DNA from: Aaosphaeria pasadenensis
Taxonomy: Eukaryota > Ascomycota > Dothideomycetes > Pleosporales
Direction: 5' to 3'
Assembly: GCA_022813625.1 (NCBI GenBank)
Contig: JAKLMB010000019.1
Span: forward strand, 186,001-250,000
DNA: 64,000 nucleotides
The notes under the pieces are model-generated. The model was not told the origin of the DNA. It saw only the letters and a program-made list of their open reading frames with translations, and searched no databases. Position numbers and translations under genes: made by a program. Below, piece by piece: positions 35,419 through 46,540 of the stretch. Numbering within the stretch: the stretch's first letter is position 1; the number at the start of each line of letters is the position of its first letter.

Positions 35419-36399
35419 GGCGGGCGGTTCTGGGTGCGAGATGTCAAGTAGGACAAAACGTGGAGTCCCGAGCGAAACGCTCTCTCTAGCCTGGGGGGGA
35501 ACAGGGAATGCCTCGTGGCATATCACACAGTTGAATATCCAAAATTCTGTATCGAGTGGATATTTGAGACAAAATACCGGAATGCGTTGATATTAGGAGT
35601 GACCCAGCAAAGCAGTAAGGTGTGTACGAGTGTACTGCGTACTCCTTAACAGGGTCGTGCAATCTAAGCGTTCGTCCCCCGTTTGTCCCTCGTCTGTCCC
35701 TCGTTTGCATTGGCATGCCTATAAATTACGACACTACCCCCGAAACCAACCACCCCTGTCCGCGTTGGATGACACGGTTCAACCCAATTAAATCGACCAC
35801 GGCTCGCAACCTTGGACGCTTACGACGGAGCCGAATCATATCAGGCTTGTTACCCCACTCCCAATGCCAGTTCGACCGAGGGCTGGACGGGCTGGACTGA
35901 GGTTGCTCTGTGGTTCTTGGTCAAGCGACCTTCCATGTGCAAGATCGAGAACCGACGACGCCATGTAGAGCCATGTACAGCCATGTAAACCTTCAGCCAT
36001 CTATTCCTTTTCCCTTCCGGAACTTCCGTAAGCATCAAATCCTTCCGATCCATAGTGCCACCCGGAAAACTCTGATATGATCCCGGCGTGGCATTGGACG
36101 AGACAAGTAATCAGTATGACAGAAGTATTAGATTTGGACTACCGAACATGATGGCGCGACGGGCGTGCGATAGTAAGAGCTCAAAAGCCACAATATGGCT
36201 AGGAAAGTCGTGGTCTCATTAATATATGCCATGCCAACCCCCTTCCATGCAATCGACGCGCGCTTGATTTGACCCGTGAACAGAAGGTCGGATGGATGCC
36301 AGAACAAAAAACAATAACGTTTCTTTTTATTCCCCCCCGCCCCAAAATCAATGATTCCCCCAAGCCAAAAAAAGCCAAAAACTCCCAATGGTAATTTCA
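35419..36399. other. PKS promoter and upstream spacer
   Basis: About 980 bases between the PKS start and the 3' end of the next minus-strand gene. It contains a GTACTGCGTACTCC stretch near 35632-35646 and a triple 10-bp direct repeat at 35960-35989. No open frame here is convincing. Confidence 0.6.
35960..35989 (+). repeat. Three tandem 10-bp GCCATGTA-NA units
   Basis: GCCATGTAGA, GCCATGTACA and GCCATGTAAA follow each other without gap, about 540 bases upstream of the PKS ATG. One unit spans almost one helical turn, so all copies face the same side of DNA. Confidence 0.55.
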
Positions 36400-37877
36400 T
36401 CAATCGCGGGTGCCGCGCGTGCTATTATTCGTAATCGTGACGCCCTCCGATGCTGATGCCAGTGATGCTGGTGGACTCGCTTCCTTCGCACTGTATGCCA
36501 CTGTCGCAGAAGCCTCTTCTATTGGTGGCCACTCTTCGTCTGGGTGCTCCTGCCGGTAGCGACGCACTCGCTGGGCCCAGCGCGCGGGACCGTGGTACAC
36601 AAGGTCGGGCCTGTCTAATATCTCGGATCCCGTCGAGCGTGCGACGAGCTCGTCGAACTCGATGTCGGTGATGACGACTCTCGACGCTCGGCCGTTCGCA
36701 CGTGCACCGACGGGCGGCGCTCCTGGCTCGTCGGACTTGTGGCTCGTCGCTGCTGACGATGGGAATATCAACCGCCACTTTGCTAGTATCGCGGCGGCGA
36801 AGGGTTTGCGGCCCATGTACCGCAGGAATTTGGGGAAGTAGGGAAGGCAGGCGATCAGGAAACCGATCGCCATCTCTGGTAGTGACCAGAGACCTAGAAG
36901 ACCGACGTTGTAGCTGACGTCGGGACTGTTCTTGATCTGTATGGCGAAGTAGACTCGAACAACGGATGAGCCAAGTGCACTGCGAAGGTCGTTAGTGGGG
37001 GAGTTCGCAGTCTGACCAACCGTTCGGTGGAGAATACTAACAGTAAGGCGACCAGGAAGGCGGAAGCCAGTCCTAGTTTGCGTTTCAAAGGCATTCGAAG
37101 GTCCCAAATCACTCGTTGGGGGAGCACCAACATGAGTGCGTCGGAGATGGTGTTGAGAGATGCAGTGGAGATGAGGAGAGCGCCGGTGTCCAGGCAGCGT
37201 CCATTTGGATTTGGATTTCCAGGTTTGCAGGCGAAGATGAGCATGAATGTGGCGGTGATGTAGAATACGACATTAATCCAGATGAGCATGTGCGAAATCC
37301 AGAAGGTTAGGTCTCTGATGCCAGGCGCGACGAAGAAACGTATCATTTGCAGCGCGATGGCTACTTTTAGTGGAAGAACGACGATGTTGTACAAAATGGA
37401 TCCAACTTGGAAGGTCTGATCATTATCGCATTAGCGTAAAAGACCCGTTGCTATCATGTTCGGAAAGAATATAAATGAATTCACTTACCTTGAGAAAATC
37501 TATGTATTGTCGAACAGTAAGGTTCCATTGGTGAGTGCCGACATGTTTGTCGGCGATGAGAAAGGCGATTGCGGTGAAGCCTCCGCTATAGGCAACCCAC
37601 GATACAAGCAAAAGGTCTCAAGGAAGGATGAGCTGAAGCCACCGACCGGGGTAAAAGGGCGCTAAGACTTACAATCTTCTAACGCTAGGTGATGATTGAT
37701 TCGAACCTTAACAAACGTTCGCATGCTAAAAAGCAAGGTGATGAGAACCAAGAGGGTCACCGTTATGCCAAAACCCGCATGTTTGAGACTGGGTGGGTTG
37801 TCGAACTGTGGCTCAATACCAGGCGGCGGGCTCAGCGCGGGCTGATCCAGCAGAGACTCATATTGGATCGGGCTCAT
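36400..37877 (-). CDS. Seven-TM fungal rhodopsin-type (PTH11-like) integral membrane protein
   Basis: There are four exons, 37877-37673, 37616-37489, 37415-37042 and 36979-36400 (428 aa), with introns of 56, 73 and 62 nt. The first acceptor is a less usual GAG. The ATG at 37877 gives an N-terminus ending in the first TM (GITVTLLVLITLLFSMRTFVKVR). Seven hydrophobic segments follow, with LEDY after TM1, a CKPG...GRCLD disulphide loop between TM3 and TM4, and the family signature DALMLVLPQRVIWDLRMPLKRK. The last 150 residues are a hydrophilic cytosolic tail rich in Ala, Glu and Ser. This family, widespread in Pezizomycotina and often next to PKS or NRPS genes, has no established molecular function; receptor roles are proposed for some members. 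It lies 982 bases upstream of the PKS on the same strand. Confidence 0.85.
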
Positions 37878-38568
37878 TATAATGAGCGAAGGGACCTCGC
37901 GGGACGAGGAGAGGACCAGTCGCGCGATCAGTGGCACAAAACTGATTGCGGCGAAGCATCAGGGTGGGATCATAAGTAATGGAGAGGTAGACCGCGCAGT
38001 ATCAAACGGTCAATGGCGAAGCTAGGACATGACGCGGGATGCAGCAGCGCATGTGTGTGAATATATCTCCTCCAGCAACAGGGAACGGACATCGGCCTGA
38101 GTGGCAGGGAAAACAGACAGCAGAATTAAGTCCTGGAAGATGGCACCTGTACTCACCAATCGACTGGGCAGCCACCCCACCGGTAAAGTGCTTCACGCAC
38201 GGGAGTTGTTGGTATCCTATTCGAGCATCCTCCGGTATTTTATCGCAATATAACGGTCTTGGGAGGCCCCCATTGGGAAGCTCGTCTACAACTGTTTGCG
38301 CAGCGCTTCGTGACCAAGGCGTCCCACACGGGTAGCGTTATGGCAGCGCCCCCCTGTAGTACGACGTGGATCGTATGTGGCTCGCCCCATACTTCTGACT
38401 GCTGTGAGAAGGCAAACGAACACATCTCATTTTGGTAAATATTTGCCGTCGAAGAGTGGCACAGGAATGGAAAATAATATTTGAGTGGAACATTTCGCAC
38501 AATGTTGATGATGACCAGTTTTGCGTCCGACATCTCTCGACTCTGCTGTGCCACATTGGGCTCCTCAG
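37878..38568. promoter_or_regulatory. Divergent spacer between the rhodopsin-type gene and the MFS pseudogene
   Basis: The two genes diverge across 691 bases, so the promoters of both lie here. No specific site is recognised. Confidence 0.5.
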
Positions 38569-40496
38569 ATGGATCTGGAATCAAAGAAAGCGGTAGAAAG
38601 ATCGGCAAATGATCCTCAGCCGGGACGAAAGAACGATGAGCCGTCATTGGCGCCTGTAGATCTGGAGCACGAGGCTGATCATAGCATCGATGAGCCCGTA
38701 TACCTTAACGGTGCGCGATACTACCTCCTTGGGGCAGCGTTAGTCTATTCTCCCACCTGGTTGCACGGAGCGACTCAGACAGCCAGCTGATAGATGGTTT
38801 GCATGGTAGGCTGTGCATGTCGATATTCCTTACAGGTATCGGAATTCCCATCGTAACGACCTCTGTTGCTACTATAACAAACTATCTTGGGCATTTCGAC
38901 AAGGCGACATGGATCACTTCTGCCTATCTCTTAGGATATACCGGCGTTCTCATTATATGGACAAAGCTTAGCGACATCCTCGGTCGAAAATCACTATGCG
39001 TTCTATCGTTATTGTTCATAGTCTTTTCTGCTCGTTGCAGAGCAGCTCAGACAATGACACGGCTGTATACTGATACTTATGCTTCGGTACCCGAGTAGAG
39101 ATCTCCAGCTGACCACAGTATGTAGGATCATATGTCGAGCATTCCAAGGTATAGGGGGTGGTGGCACCATGACAGTCTTCTATGTAATGGCCTTTGAGCT
39201 GATTCAAGTATGCGGGAATGACAGGCTTCATCGCATTGGTGTACGGTACAGCTATGATCACGGGACCTATAATCGGCGGAGCAATTAGTGATTCCACTCG
39301 TTGGAGGTGGATCTTCATCTTCAATATTCCTGCAGCAGTGCCAGCGGTCGTGATCGTTCTGATCTTTCTTCCCAGCAACTTCCCAGCAACTTCCCACACC
39401 ATGGAAAGCAGAGCCATGCGCAGATCTCCTTCAAGGAACTGTTTGTGAAAGAGAACCAAGCTAGAATGGACCTCATCGTTGTCGTAGCATTGTGGGCGGG
39501 AGTGATTGCGCTGACGGCCGCAGTCGAAGATGCTGGAATATCCCATGACTGGAGCTCCGCACTGGTGATAGCTCTACTTGTCGTCGGCGGACTTATACTG
39601 ATAGGTTTCCTTAGATGGGAGTACTATGTCACTAAGAGGCTGGATGCCACTGAGCCTGTGTTTCCCTGGTATTTTGCGACAAACCGGATCATCATGGTTT
39701 TGTTCCTGTAAGTTCCTCGCGATCATTTTTCGTTCCAGAAATAACCTGGTCCAGTGCTGGATTCTCACAAGGCATGCCATGGATCGGTGGGCTTTTCCAG
39801 ATACCAAAAAAGTTCCAGATCGTCCATGGACAAGTCGCCCATCGCAGCTAGCATCAAAACGATCCCTTTCACTGCTACCGCTCCAGTAGGTTCACTCGTC
39901 GCAGCTATCATCGCGAATAAGGGCGAACCGCCAGTCAACATCGTCCTCTTCGGTTCGGCTTTGCAGGTTTATGGGCCTCGCGCTCCTAGGCACTTTACCA
40001 GTGTCGACACGAATCTCCCATGCACAGTACGGCTATCAAGTTCTCGTGGGCTTCGGTTCTGGCACCTACAATTCGCTGTTGACGTTGCTCGCACCATTAT
40101 CAGTGAAGAAGTCACCTGACAAATGCAAGTGTGCCTTTCCTCCACTCTAAAATCCAACCTCAGCGCTTGCTAGTTGCGAACAACAGCCGTGGCCATTGGT
40201 GCTCTCAATCAATCCCGGTTCCTGGGGGTGCAATCGCCCTGGCCATCATCAACACTGCAATGAGCGGTTCCATTCAAGGAAGACTTCGACACACTCTCCC
40301 GGGTTGGGCCGTCGAAGATCTGCTCAGGTCAGCCAAGACCTTGTCTAAGCTGGTAGAACAGCGGAAGGGTGCGGCTGCCCAGATACTCGCGCAGGGATAC
40401 AACCTCCAGTTCAAGGTGTTGGCAGGGCTCGCTAGCTTTCAGACAATCGGGACACTCACGATGTGGCAGCCGCAGCAGCAGATCAAAGCTGCATGA
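38569..40496 (+). pseudogene. Decayed MFS (DHA2/TRI12-like) transporter
   Basis: A complete transporter can be followed from ATG (38569) to a TGA at 40494-40496, but not in one frame. Three normal introns can be placed: 38739-38809, 39065-39125 and 39708-39754. The conserved parts are present: FDKATWITSAYLLGYTGVLI, SDILGRK (motif A), IICRAFQGIGGGGTM, GPIIGGAISDSTRWRWIF and the C-terminal SFQTIGTLTMW. The frame slips at least five times: near 39211 (between MAFELI and MTGFIAL), at an exact 11-bp tandem duplication (39371-39392), near 39835 (before SPIAASIKTIPF), near 39970 (before GLALLGTLPV), and at a G run (40224-40228), where one G more or less is needed. No GT-AG intron removes these slips without deleting conserved helices. 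It is therefore a broken gene. It probably once served the neighbouring PKS locus. Confidence 0.88.
39371..39392 (+). repeat. Exact 11-bp tandem duplication breaking the MFS frame
   Basis: CCCAGCAACTT occurs twice in direct succession (39371-39381, 39382-39392). With a single copy, the flanking frames are continuous; the second copy shifts the frame. Confidence 0.85.
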
Positions 40497-41269
40497 GGTG
40501 TTTGTTTCGTAGCAATTGAGGAGGTCGATGCAATCTACTTGAGATCAGCAAACAGCAAGTATATCATCGTCATACATCTCCAACAGCATCAACAACGTCA
40601 ACATACAAGGGCTTGCGACAGTCGTTCAATAGTGATTTGAGACATGAGGATGGCGGGCAACAGCGGCCTGCACTGCTGCAGCAGAGGTGATTTGTAGTAT
40701 CCACATAGTCTGTGATATAGGTGCATGCATGTATATTTGAAGGATTTGCGCTAACCATCCCATGTGAGCGACTCTGAGGCGACTGATTGGTGCAAATTTA
40801 GCCGGCCAGCCCCTCCAAAACAACTCAAATGATCCCGCCCGTGTCTTTGCAACGGGCGCTTATCGTCGCAGTCAGCTGAGTAAGTAAGTAATTTTCTCTC
40901 CCTGGTTGCGAGCGTCCTCACAGGTTGAGATGGCGACATGCTGCATGCCCTTTTGCTTGGATCGAATAGCGTGATGGGAGATAGCGTAGGTTGGCAGCAG
41001 GCATGCGAAATCCGAGATGGACATAGGAATTATACGGATTGGGACCCTGTTAATAAATCTACGGTTTCCGTTCCACAACCGATGTGGGCTGCGCCGCTGG
41101 GGCATCATTCGAACGGTATCCGATCGAGAGGGTCGCACAGCACAATCCCTCAGAATCCTATCTGCACGTAATGGCATTGTTTGCATCTGCCAGTCGATAC
41201 ATATTTCCGCCAAATGCTTCTTCTCGTCCTTCATCGTCCCTCATGCACGTAAATTCGACGACACCCTTC
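40497..41269. other. Convergent spacer
   Basis: Lies between the 3' ends of the MFS pseudogene and the DUF7704-type gene. Only short overlapping frames on both strands; nothing recognised. Confidence 0.6.
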
Positions 41270-41728
41270 TCATGTCTGCTTCTTCTCTGAAACCCCTTTA
41301 CCGAGGCCAATGCCTGCCAGGAATGCGAGCCTCAGCAGCAGGAACCCGTACAGTATGGTCATATTGAGTGCGTCTTCGCTCCTCCATAGCCACGGGCGAA
41401 GGGATACCTCGGTACCAAGTGCTTGCCAACTGCCGTAGATGTGAAGCATATCGCACAGTACCATGCCCAGTATCATGGTCTTCCACACCCGCAATTCCTT
41501 GGTTATCCGCAGCACCACCGCCTCGTTAAACGCGAACAAGATGTAGCACGCCGCGACCTGGTCGAAGATGACCTGGACCGAGGGCGAGTAGGTCGCAGTA
41601 GCGGACATTGTGGTGAGGAAGTTGGCAGGGCGGAAATGGCAGAGGAGCGCACCGTTGAAGGCGGAAAAGGGTTCGAAGTAGAGGAACATGATGCGATAGA
41701 GCAATGGGATATGGGGTAGCGACGCCAT
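41270..41728 (-). CDS. Small four-TM membrane protein, DUF7704-type
   Basis: Single exon of 152 aa from ATG 41728. It reads MASLPHIPLLYRIMFLYFEP at the start, then hydrophobic segments around the start, YILFAFNEAVVLRI, TMILGMVLCDMLHIYG and MTILYGFLLLRLAFLAGIGL, with a short basic C-terminus. The size, the N-terminal motif with PFSAFNGALL and the DMLHIYGSW motif fit a fungal family of about 150-aa membrane proteins of unknown function. Some members sit in secondary-metabolite clusters, but I cannot assign a role here. It marks the right-hand end of the PKS neighbourhood. Confidence 0.72.
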   Translation of the reverse strand: MASLPHIPLLYRIMFLYFEPFSAFNGALLCHFRPANFLTTMSATATYSPSVQVIFDQVAACYILFAFNEAVVLRITKELRVWKTMILGMVLCDMLHIYGSWQALGTEVSLRPWLWRSEDALNMTILYGFLLLRLAFLAGIGLGKGVSEKKQT

Positions 41729-44700
41729 GATGAGAGGTCCAATTGATGACTTCTGGTTTTTTTTGGATCGAGTTAGATGCGTGTTCGAATATGTGTCTCT
41801 CAGGCACAACGAGTGACGTCTGAGTAGGGTTTTGCGGTTGGAGTGCAGAACGTTCTACAAAGTTTGAAATGGCGTCTTGCTAGCAGATCGGTTCGCAGAA
41901 AGTTTTGTGCTACGCGTTTCGGGTGAGGGACCAGCCAGACCAGCCTCAGGTACGGGGGACACGGGGGAAACGGGGGAGTGAGAAGGACGGGAAAGCTAGA
42001 CTGGTTAGGGCAGTTGGGCGTCGCAATGGCGGCCCGCGACGGTCCCAACCGTCAGCCATTGCGATACTGTGCCGCCAGGCTGCCTAAGAATGCGTGGACT
42101 CGTACCACGATGCAATGCAGTTCATTCTAGGCAATCGATCTCCGCTAGTGGGAACTGTGCCTCAATATGACCCACTGCAACTGCGTGATTATCAACTGGT
42201 TTCCATTCTTGATGTGACGGTTCTTCTAACATGTAACAGCATGATCATACCATCTCCACTCTGTGATACCTAATGGTGATTCGCTGACTGAGAGAGTATC
42301 CAACAGGCCCAGCTTTCTTAAAGACGAGATAGAGAGATTCGAATATATTTAAAACACTGCTTTCAGAGCTGTGTGCTACTAAAAAGAGACCAATAATAGC
42401 AACATGCTATGAAAGGCTTAAAACAACGTCCTTCTACACTATGTTACCAATGGATGGGGCTCTTCCTCTTCTGTCTCCTCTGAAGGCGATCCAGTACAGA
42501 CAATCTCACACAAAAAAGGTGTACGTACTTAGGTATCTATTAACATACACTCACTAAGAGGGAGAGATAGAGCACTGTAGTCTCTATATCAGCTACTAAC
42601 ACCAACACTTGAAGTCAACTCGCGAGCATCTCTTAAGCACTGAAGATCAAAACGTTTCCTCCAAGTAGAACCAGTGTTCCAGGAGACAAACTATAAACAT
42701 ATACAACCCTCCAACAAACTTTGGTAGACAAGCAAATATACTCCTACACCTGTTCCTGATTTGACCGTATTACGGTCACATCTAGTACCAGTGCTAGACG
42801 GCGGAAGTTCATACTGGACATATCGGTGTTGCGATAGTCTACGTAGTCAAACTGTCATGTGCCAATTCTTTGTTCTTACAAACTATATCAGTCGACCATA
42901 TCTCTACTCGTGTTGTTACTACTACGTGGTACAGGCTGTGAACATCGTGTGTATCATCAAGTACTCCTACACATCACAAAACCGTAGCTTGTTGTTTGTC
43001 AAATTTCAATATTAATCAGCAGTTGAAACAATGTACGTTCTAAGCACTCCCTCTACCATGTTGTCTCGTTCCGAGATTTTGTCACTTGCTTGGCTTTCAA
43101 CTGGGCTACAAACGCTTCTCCTCTGTCCGCAAGACTCTGGTGGTGGGATCAAACGCCTTGTTTTCGCACCAGTCTAAAAGAATTCAAGAAGAAAAATGAA
43201 CTTGACGAGTATGGATAGAATCGTACGCTACATACCTCTATTGTACAACCCTGGCCTCTGATATGAAACGTGAATGATCGAACAAACACACACGCTCAAC
43301 GAACACACGCGCTCAACGATTATACACGCTCAACGATTATACACACTCAACGATTATACACACTCAACGATTATACACACTCAACGATTATACACAAATA
43401 TGCTCAACGAACAAACCAGACCCTTACAGCTCTTCGCATATTTCCACAAGACACCCCGTGCCTTACACAAACCTCCCATCTCAACAATCACCCAACCCTC
43501 AACAATCACATATTTTATCGACGCATTCAACTATAATAACTGCCATTCGTCCACATTAGTACCACTAAAATCCTGGAAAAACTATAGTCTACCTTCGATC
43601 TTGTTTAATAGATTCTATGTCTATAATCTATAAGATACATTTCTGATTTACAGAAATATTGTACGAAACCGTACAAAAAAAGGATAATAAATCTAGATAC
43701 AAGAAAACACAGAAATAAACACATATATCGATTGCTATACAATAATCTCATTAGCATCAAATACAATAGAAATACACCTATGTAGACAAATGCATCGCAT
43801 TGCATCAGCACCACAGAATAACGACGACAGTTATTTTCAGAGCCGGTTTGAACTGCAGATTGAAATTATTTGAAAGGGAGCTGGATGTCATAGTAATATA
43901 GGTGTCGATTAGAAAGATTTCCTTCGTCTGTTATTACTGCTTTGATTTAGTTGGATGAGATGGATGTTGTGGTCGCTTATTTGACCTTGTTTTCATGATC
44001 GTTGAGGCTGTGTTGTGTGATCGTTGAGCTGGTAAACCCGTCTGTGTAATCCACGGACTGCGTTCGAAGAACCGTAAGGAGGCGATCGACAAAGTGAACA
44101 CACCGACAAGAAAGCATCCATGTCCCTCTTGTTGTCTAGATGAAGTACGTCAACGATCTACATGTTCGTTTGAAGCCCACATGGCTTCGTACTTCCCAAT
44201 CTCAACCTCCTCTTATCCCCCCACCACCAGGTAGAAAAACAAACAGTGCATATCCTATGGCATTCAAAACAGTACTCACCGTGTAGATATATCGTCTTCA
44301 CATCCAGCCCCTTTTCATCTTAAGAGGACAATAAAAAGCTAGGATCGAAAAGTATATAGAATATCGTCCGACCCGATCGGTTAGGGTAGTCGATTCGTAC
44401 CTATAGATGCGTGACTAAAAGAAGAGGGAGGCACAAGTAATAGTAACAATGTTTTCGTTCGAGACCTTAATTCGCCATATTAATCCCTTCACTTTGGGCG
44501 GATCGACTGTCCTGGAGACGATATCAGTGTCCAGCTGGGGAATCGAAAGGAAAGGCAGCGCAGATCGATAGTCCAAGAATAAACACTTTTGAATATTAAA
44601 GTCTAAAAACTAGCCATCTAGATAGATGAGTATGCACTACAGAATATGGATGATAGAAACCGGATAATTAGAAAATAGTCATATTCCACCGCTAATCGTG

Positions 44701-44923
44701 ACAAAACGTTCGAACTTTTTTGTTGTTTGTGTTAGAGGGGGAGAGAGATGATTATGAGAGAAGGGGGGCTGAACCACAACCTGACATTAGAAAACCATCG
44801 ACTGTAATTTCTACATTTATCCCCAGTATCACGGATCACACACTGTTGACGGACCGATCTCTCGGATTGCTTCTTGAGCGGCGGATGCTCCGAAAATGTC
44901 CAATGCTTACCCGGTGAACCTCT
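41729..44923. other. AT-rich gene-poor island
   Basis: 3.2 kb with no credible gene. The frames present are short and AT-rich. It holds the 17-bp minisatellite (43311-43395) and scattered CTCAACGAT cores in both orientations (for example two GATCGTTGAG copies near 43999-44031). I looked for long terminal or inverted repeats and reverse-transcriptase or transposase motifs and saw none, though an old mutated element could escape reading by eye. Confidence 0.55.
43311..43395 (+). repeat. 17-bp minisatellite, five units
   Basis: Units (G/A)CTCAACGATTATACAC start at 43311, 43328, 43345, 43362 and 43379; only the first base varies (G, G, A, A, A). Partial units flank both sides (GCTCAACGAAC near 43294 and 43402). 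Confidence 0.9.
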
Positions 44924-45716
44924 TCAAAGCCCACCCCTCTCATTCACTCCAGGACCCATCTCGACCGGAGACGCCACGACCGGACTCTGTGGATCGGGAT
45001 TCATCTCATGAAATGTCTTGCTTTCGACCTCGAACAAATTCTCTGAGGTGTTCCTCGCCTCTAGTTCGGCGGCCGCGGCTCGCTTTGCGTTCTGCTTGCG
45101 GCGGTAGAGGAGGAAGCCTGCCAAAGCGACGGAGAGGACGACCACGGGGACGGTGACGCCTGCGGCGATGGCGGCGACGTTGGTGTTGTCGTCTGATGAC
45201 GATGGGGATGCCGGAGTATTTGTTGGTGGGGGAGTGCCGAGGGGAGTTGAACCAGGTGATGCTGTTGCTGATGAGGTCGGCGGGGCGGTTACTGACGTGA
45301 CTGCTACAACGAACTCTTAGCTACTGAATTTATCTACATCAAAGTTGGCCTGCCGGATTCGTACTTGAGGAAGGCTGCTCTAGATGGCCTATGTGACAGT
45401 AGCTGTCGAATACTGAGAGGGCCATGGAAGCGTTCTGTGCCGGCTGCTCGGAGCATGCGCTTTCGACGTGCTTTCTGATCTGGCTCGTCACGCTTGCGGA
45501 GCTCAGGTAGCAGAAGCATATGTACGATGTCGTTAGGGAGTCGTCACCGCAACCATAGGCCATGTCTCGGACGATGGTCGAGAGCTGGGCCTCCGCACAT
45601 GTCGACAGGAGAGCATAGTCGGGTACTTCATCGATGAAGATCTTCAGGGTCTCTGCAGCAGTTGCGATGTAAGAGTTGACTATGAAAAGCAGGGCGTATA
45701 GCAAGAGGGAAGACAT
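44924..45716 (-). CDS. Secreted cysteine-rich single-pass membrane protein (CFEM-like ectodomain)
   Basis: There are two exons, 45716-45365 and 45303-44924 (243 aa), with a 61-nt intron (GTACGA...TTCGTTGTAG). An alternative acceptor three bases on keeps frame. A signal peptide (about 1-20, SSLLLYALLFIVNSYIATA) precedes an ectodomain with six cysteines: TCAEAQ, YGCGDD, ICFC (CxC), SACSEQ and DSYCHI. A Ser/Thr/Pro-rich stalk follows (about 120-165). Then comes one TM helix (VAAIAAGVTVPVVVLSVALA), a basic stop-transfer YRRKQNAKR and an acidic cytosolic tail of about 50 residues. The cysteine pattern resembles fungal CFEM-type proteins but has six, not eight, cysteines. A surface sensor or adhesion role is possible; none is shown. 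It is divergent from the GH5 gene. Confidence 0.8.
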
Positions 45717-46540
45717 GGCGGCTGTCAGAAAGGTGCTAAGGAGGCACTAAGGAGAAAGCGCTTAATGGGAGAAAGACGACGGGGCGTGGAAACATAGTGG
45801 CTTAAGTGATAATAACTGACAGCTCGCTTGCTGCCGACGCAGTAAACGTCTTTGCTTCGGGGTGGGCGTCCACTGTAGAACTGGTCAGAAATTGTTTCTT
45901 CAGCCTTGCGTGCGGTGGTAATTTGAGGATCAACAATATGTGCAAATATGCACACTTGACCTGTGCCAACAAGCACACTGCATGGTCATACTGCTGTGAT
46001 TCGTTTGTAGTTGGGAGATGTGTAACTTGAACCAGGCTGATGGCGTTGACAGCCGGGAGGAGATGTTAGAATAGGGTTGTGATCATCCATGGCGACTTCC
46101 TAGTGGAGGGTCAACGATGCGAAGCTAGCACAGATCCGGCACATGCATTCACTCTTAGGCTCCCTGCCGGAATAACGAGGGCCGGCTGCGAAGTTCAGGA
46201 CATTGAGTTGGCCTTGCGAGTGGGGTCCGTGGAGATTGGCTTCGGAAAGACGGAGAAAAGGTCAAGTTATGTAGTTGAATTTCCTTGCTGTCTTCGATGG
46301 GATCAACTCTTTCGGCTCGTTAAAGAACGCCATATATGCATTGACGGAACGCCAGGTCTCAGCCTCGCTTATTTCCATGATGCAAAGGATTTATTCTCGG
46401 GGAGGCGAAGTAAACTTGAGATCGTCGTCGAGATAGTATAAAGCGACGAGACCGAGCTGAACAATGTACTCCGTACCTGGCCTTGCAGTATACATATTCA
46501 TTACTGCATCTATTAGCCATTGAGGCCGGCTGATCACACT
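45717..46540. promoter_or_regulatory. Divergent promoter region between the membrane protein and GH5 genes
   Basis: 824 bases separate the two start codons. A GTACTCCGTAC element lies at 46466-46476, 65 bases before the GH5 ATG. A 120-codon plus-strand frame at 46079-46441 begins with GTG, has no domain and is not called. Confidence 0.5.

Noticed and set aside
35419..35526. N-terminal extension of the PKS from an upstream in-frame start
   Set aside because: The only upstream start in frame is GTG; the ATG at 35418 gives the usual KS beginning MEPIAVIG.
39205..39300. Possible intron (GTATGC donor) explaining the first break in the MFS pseudogene
   Set aside because: Any acceptor downstream would remove the conserved GPIIGGAIS helix and would not explain the other four slips.
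46079..46441. 120-codon frame before the GH5 gene
   Set aside because: It begins with GTG, has no domain and lies in a divergent promoter.
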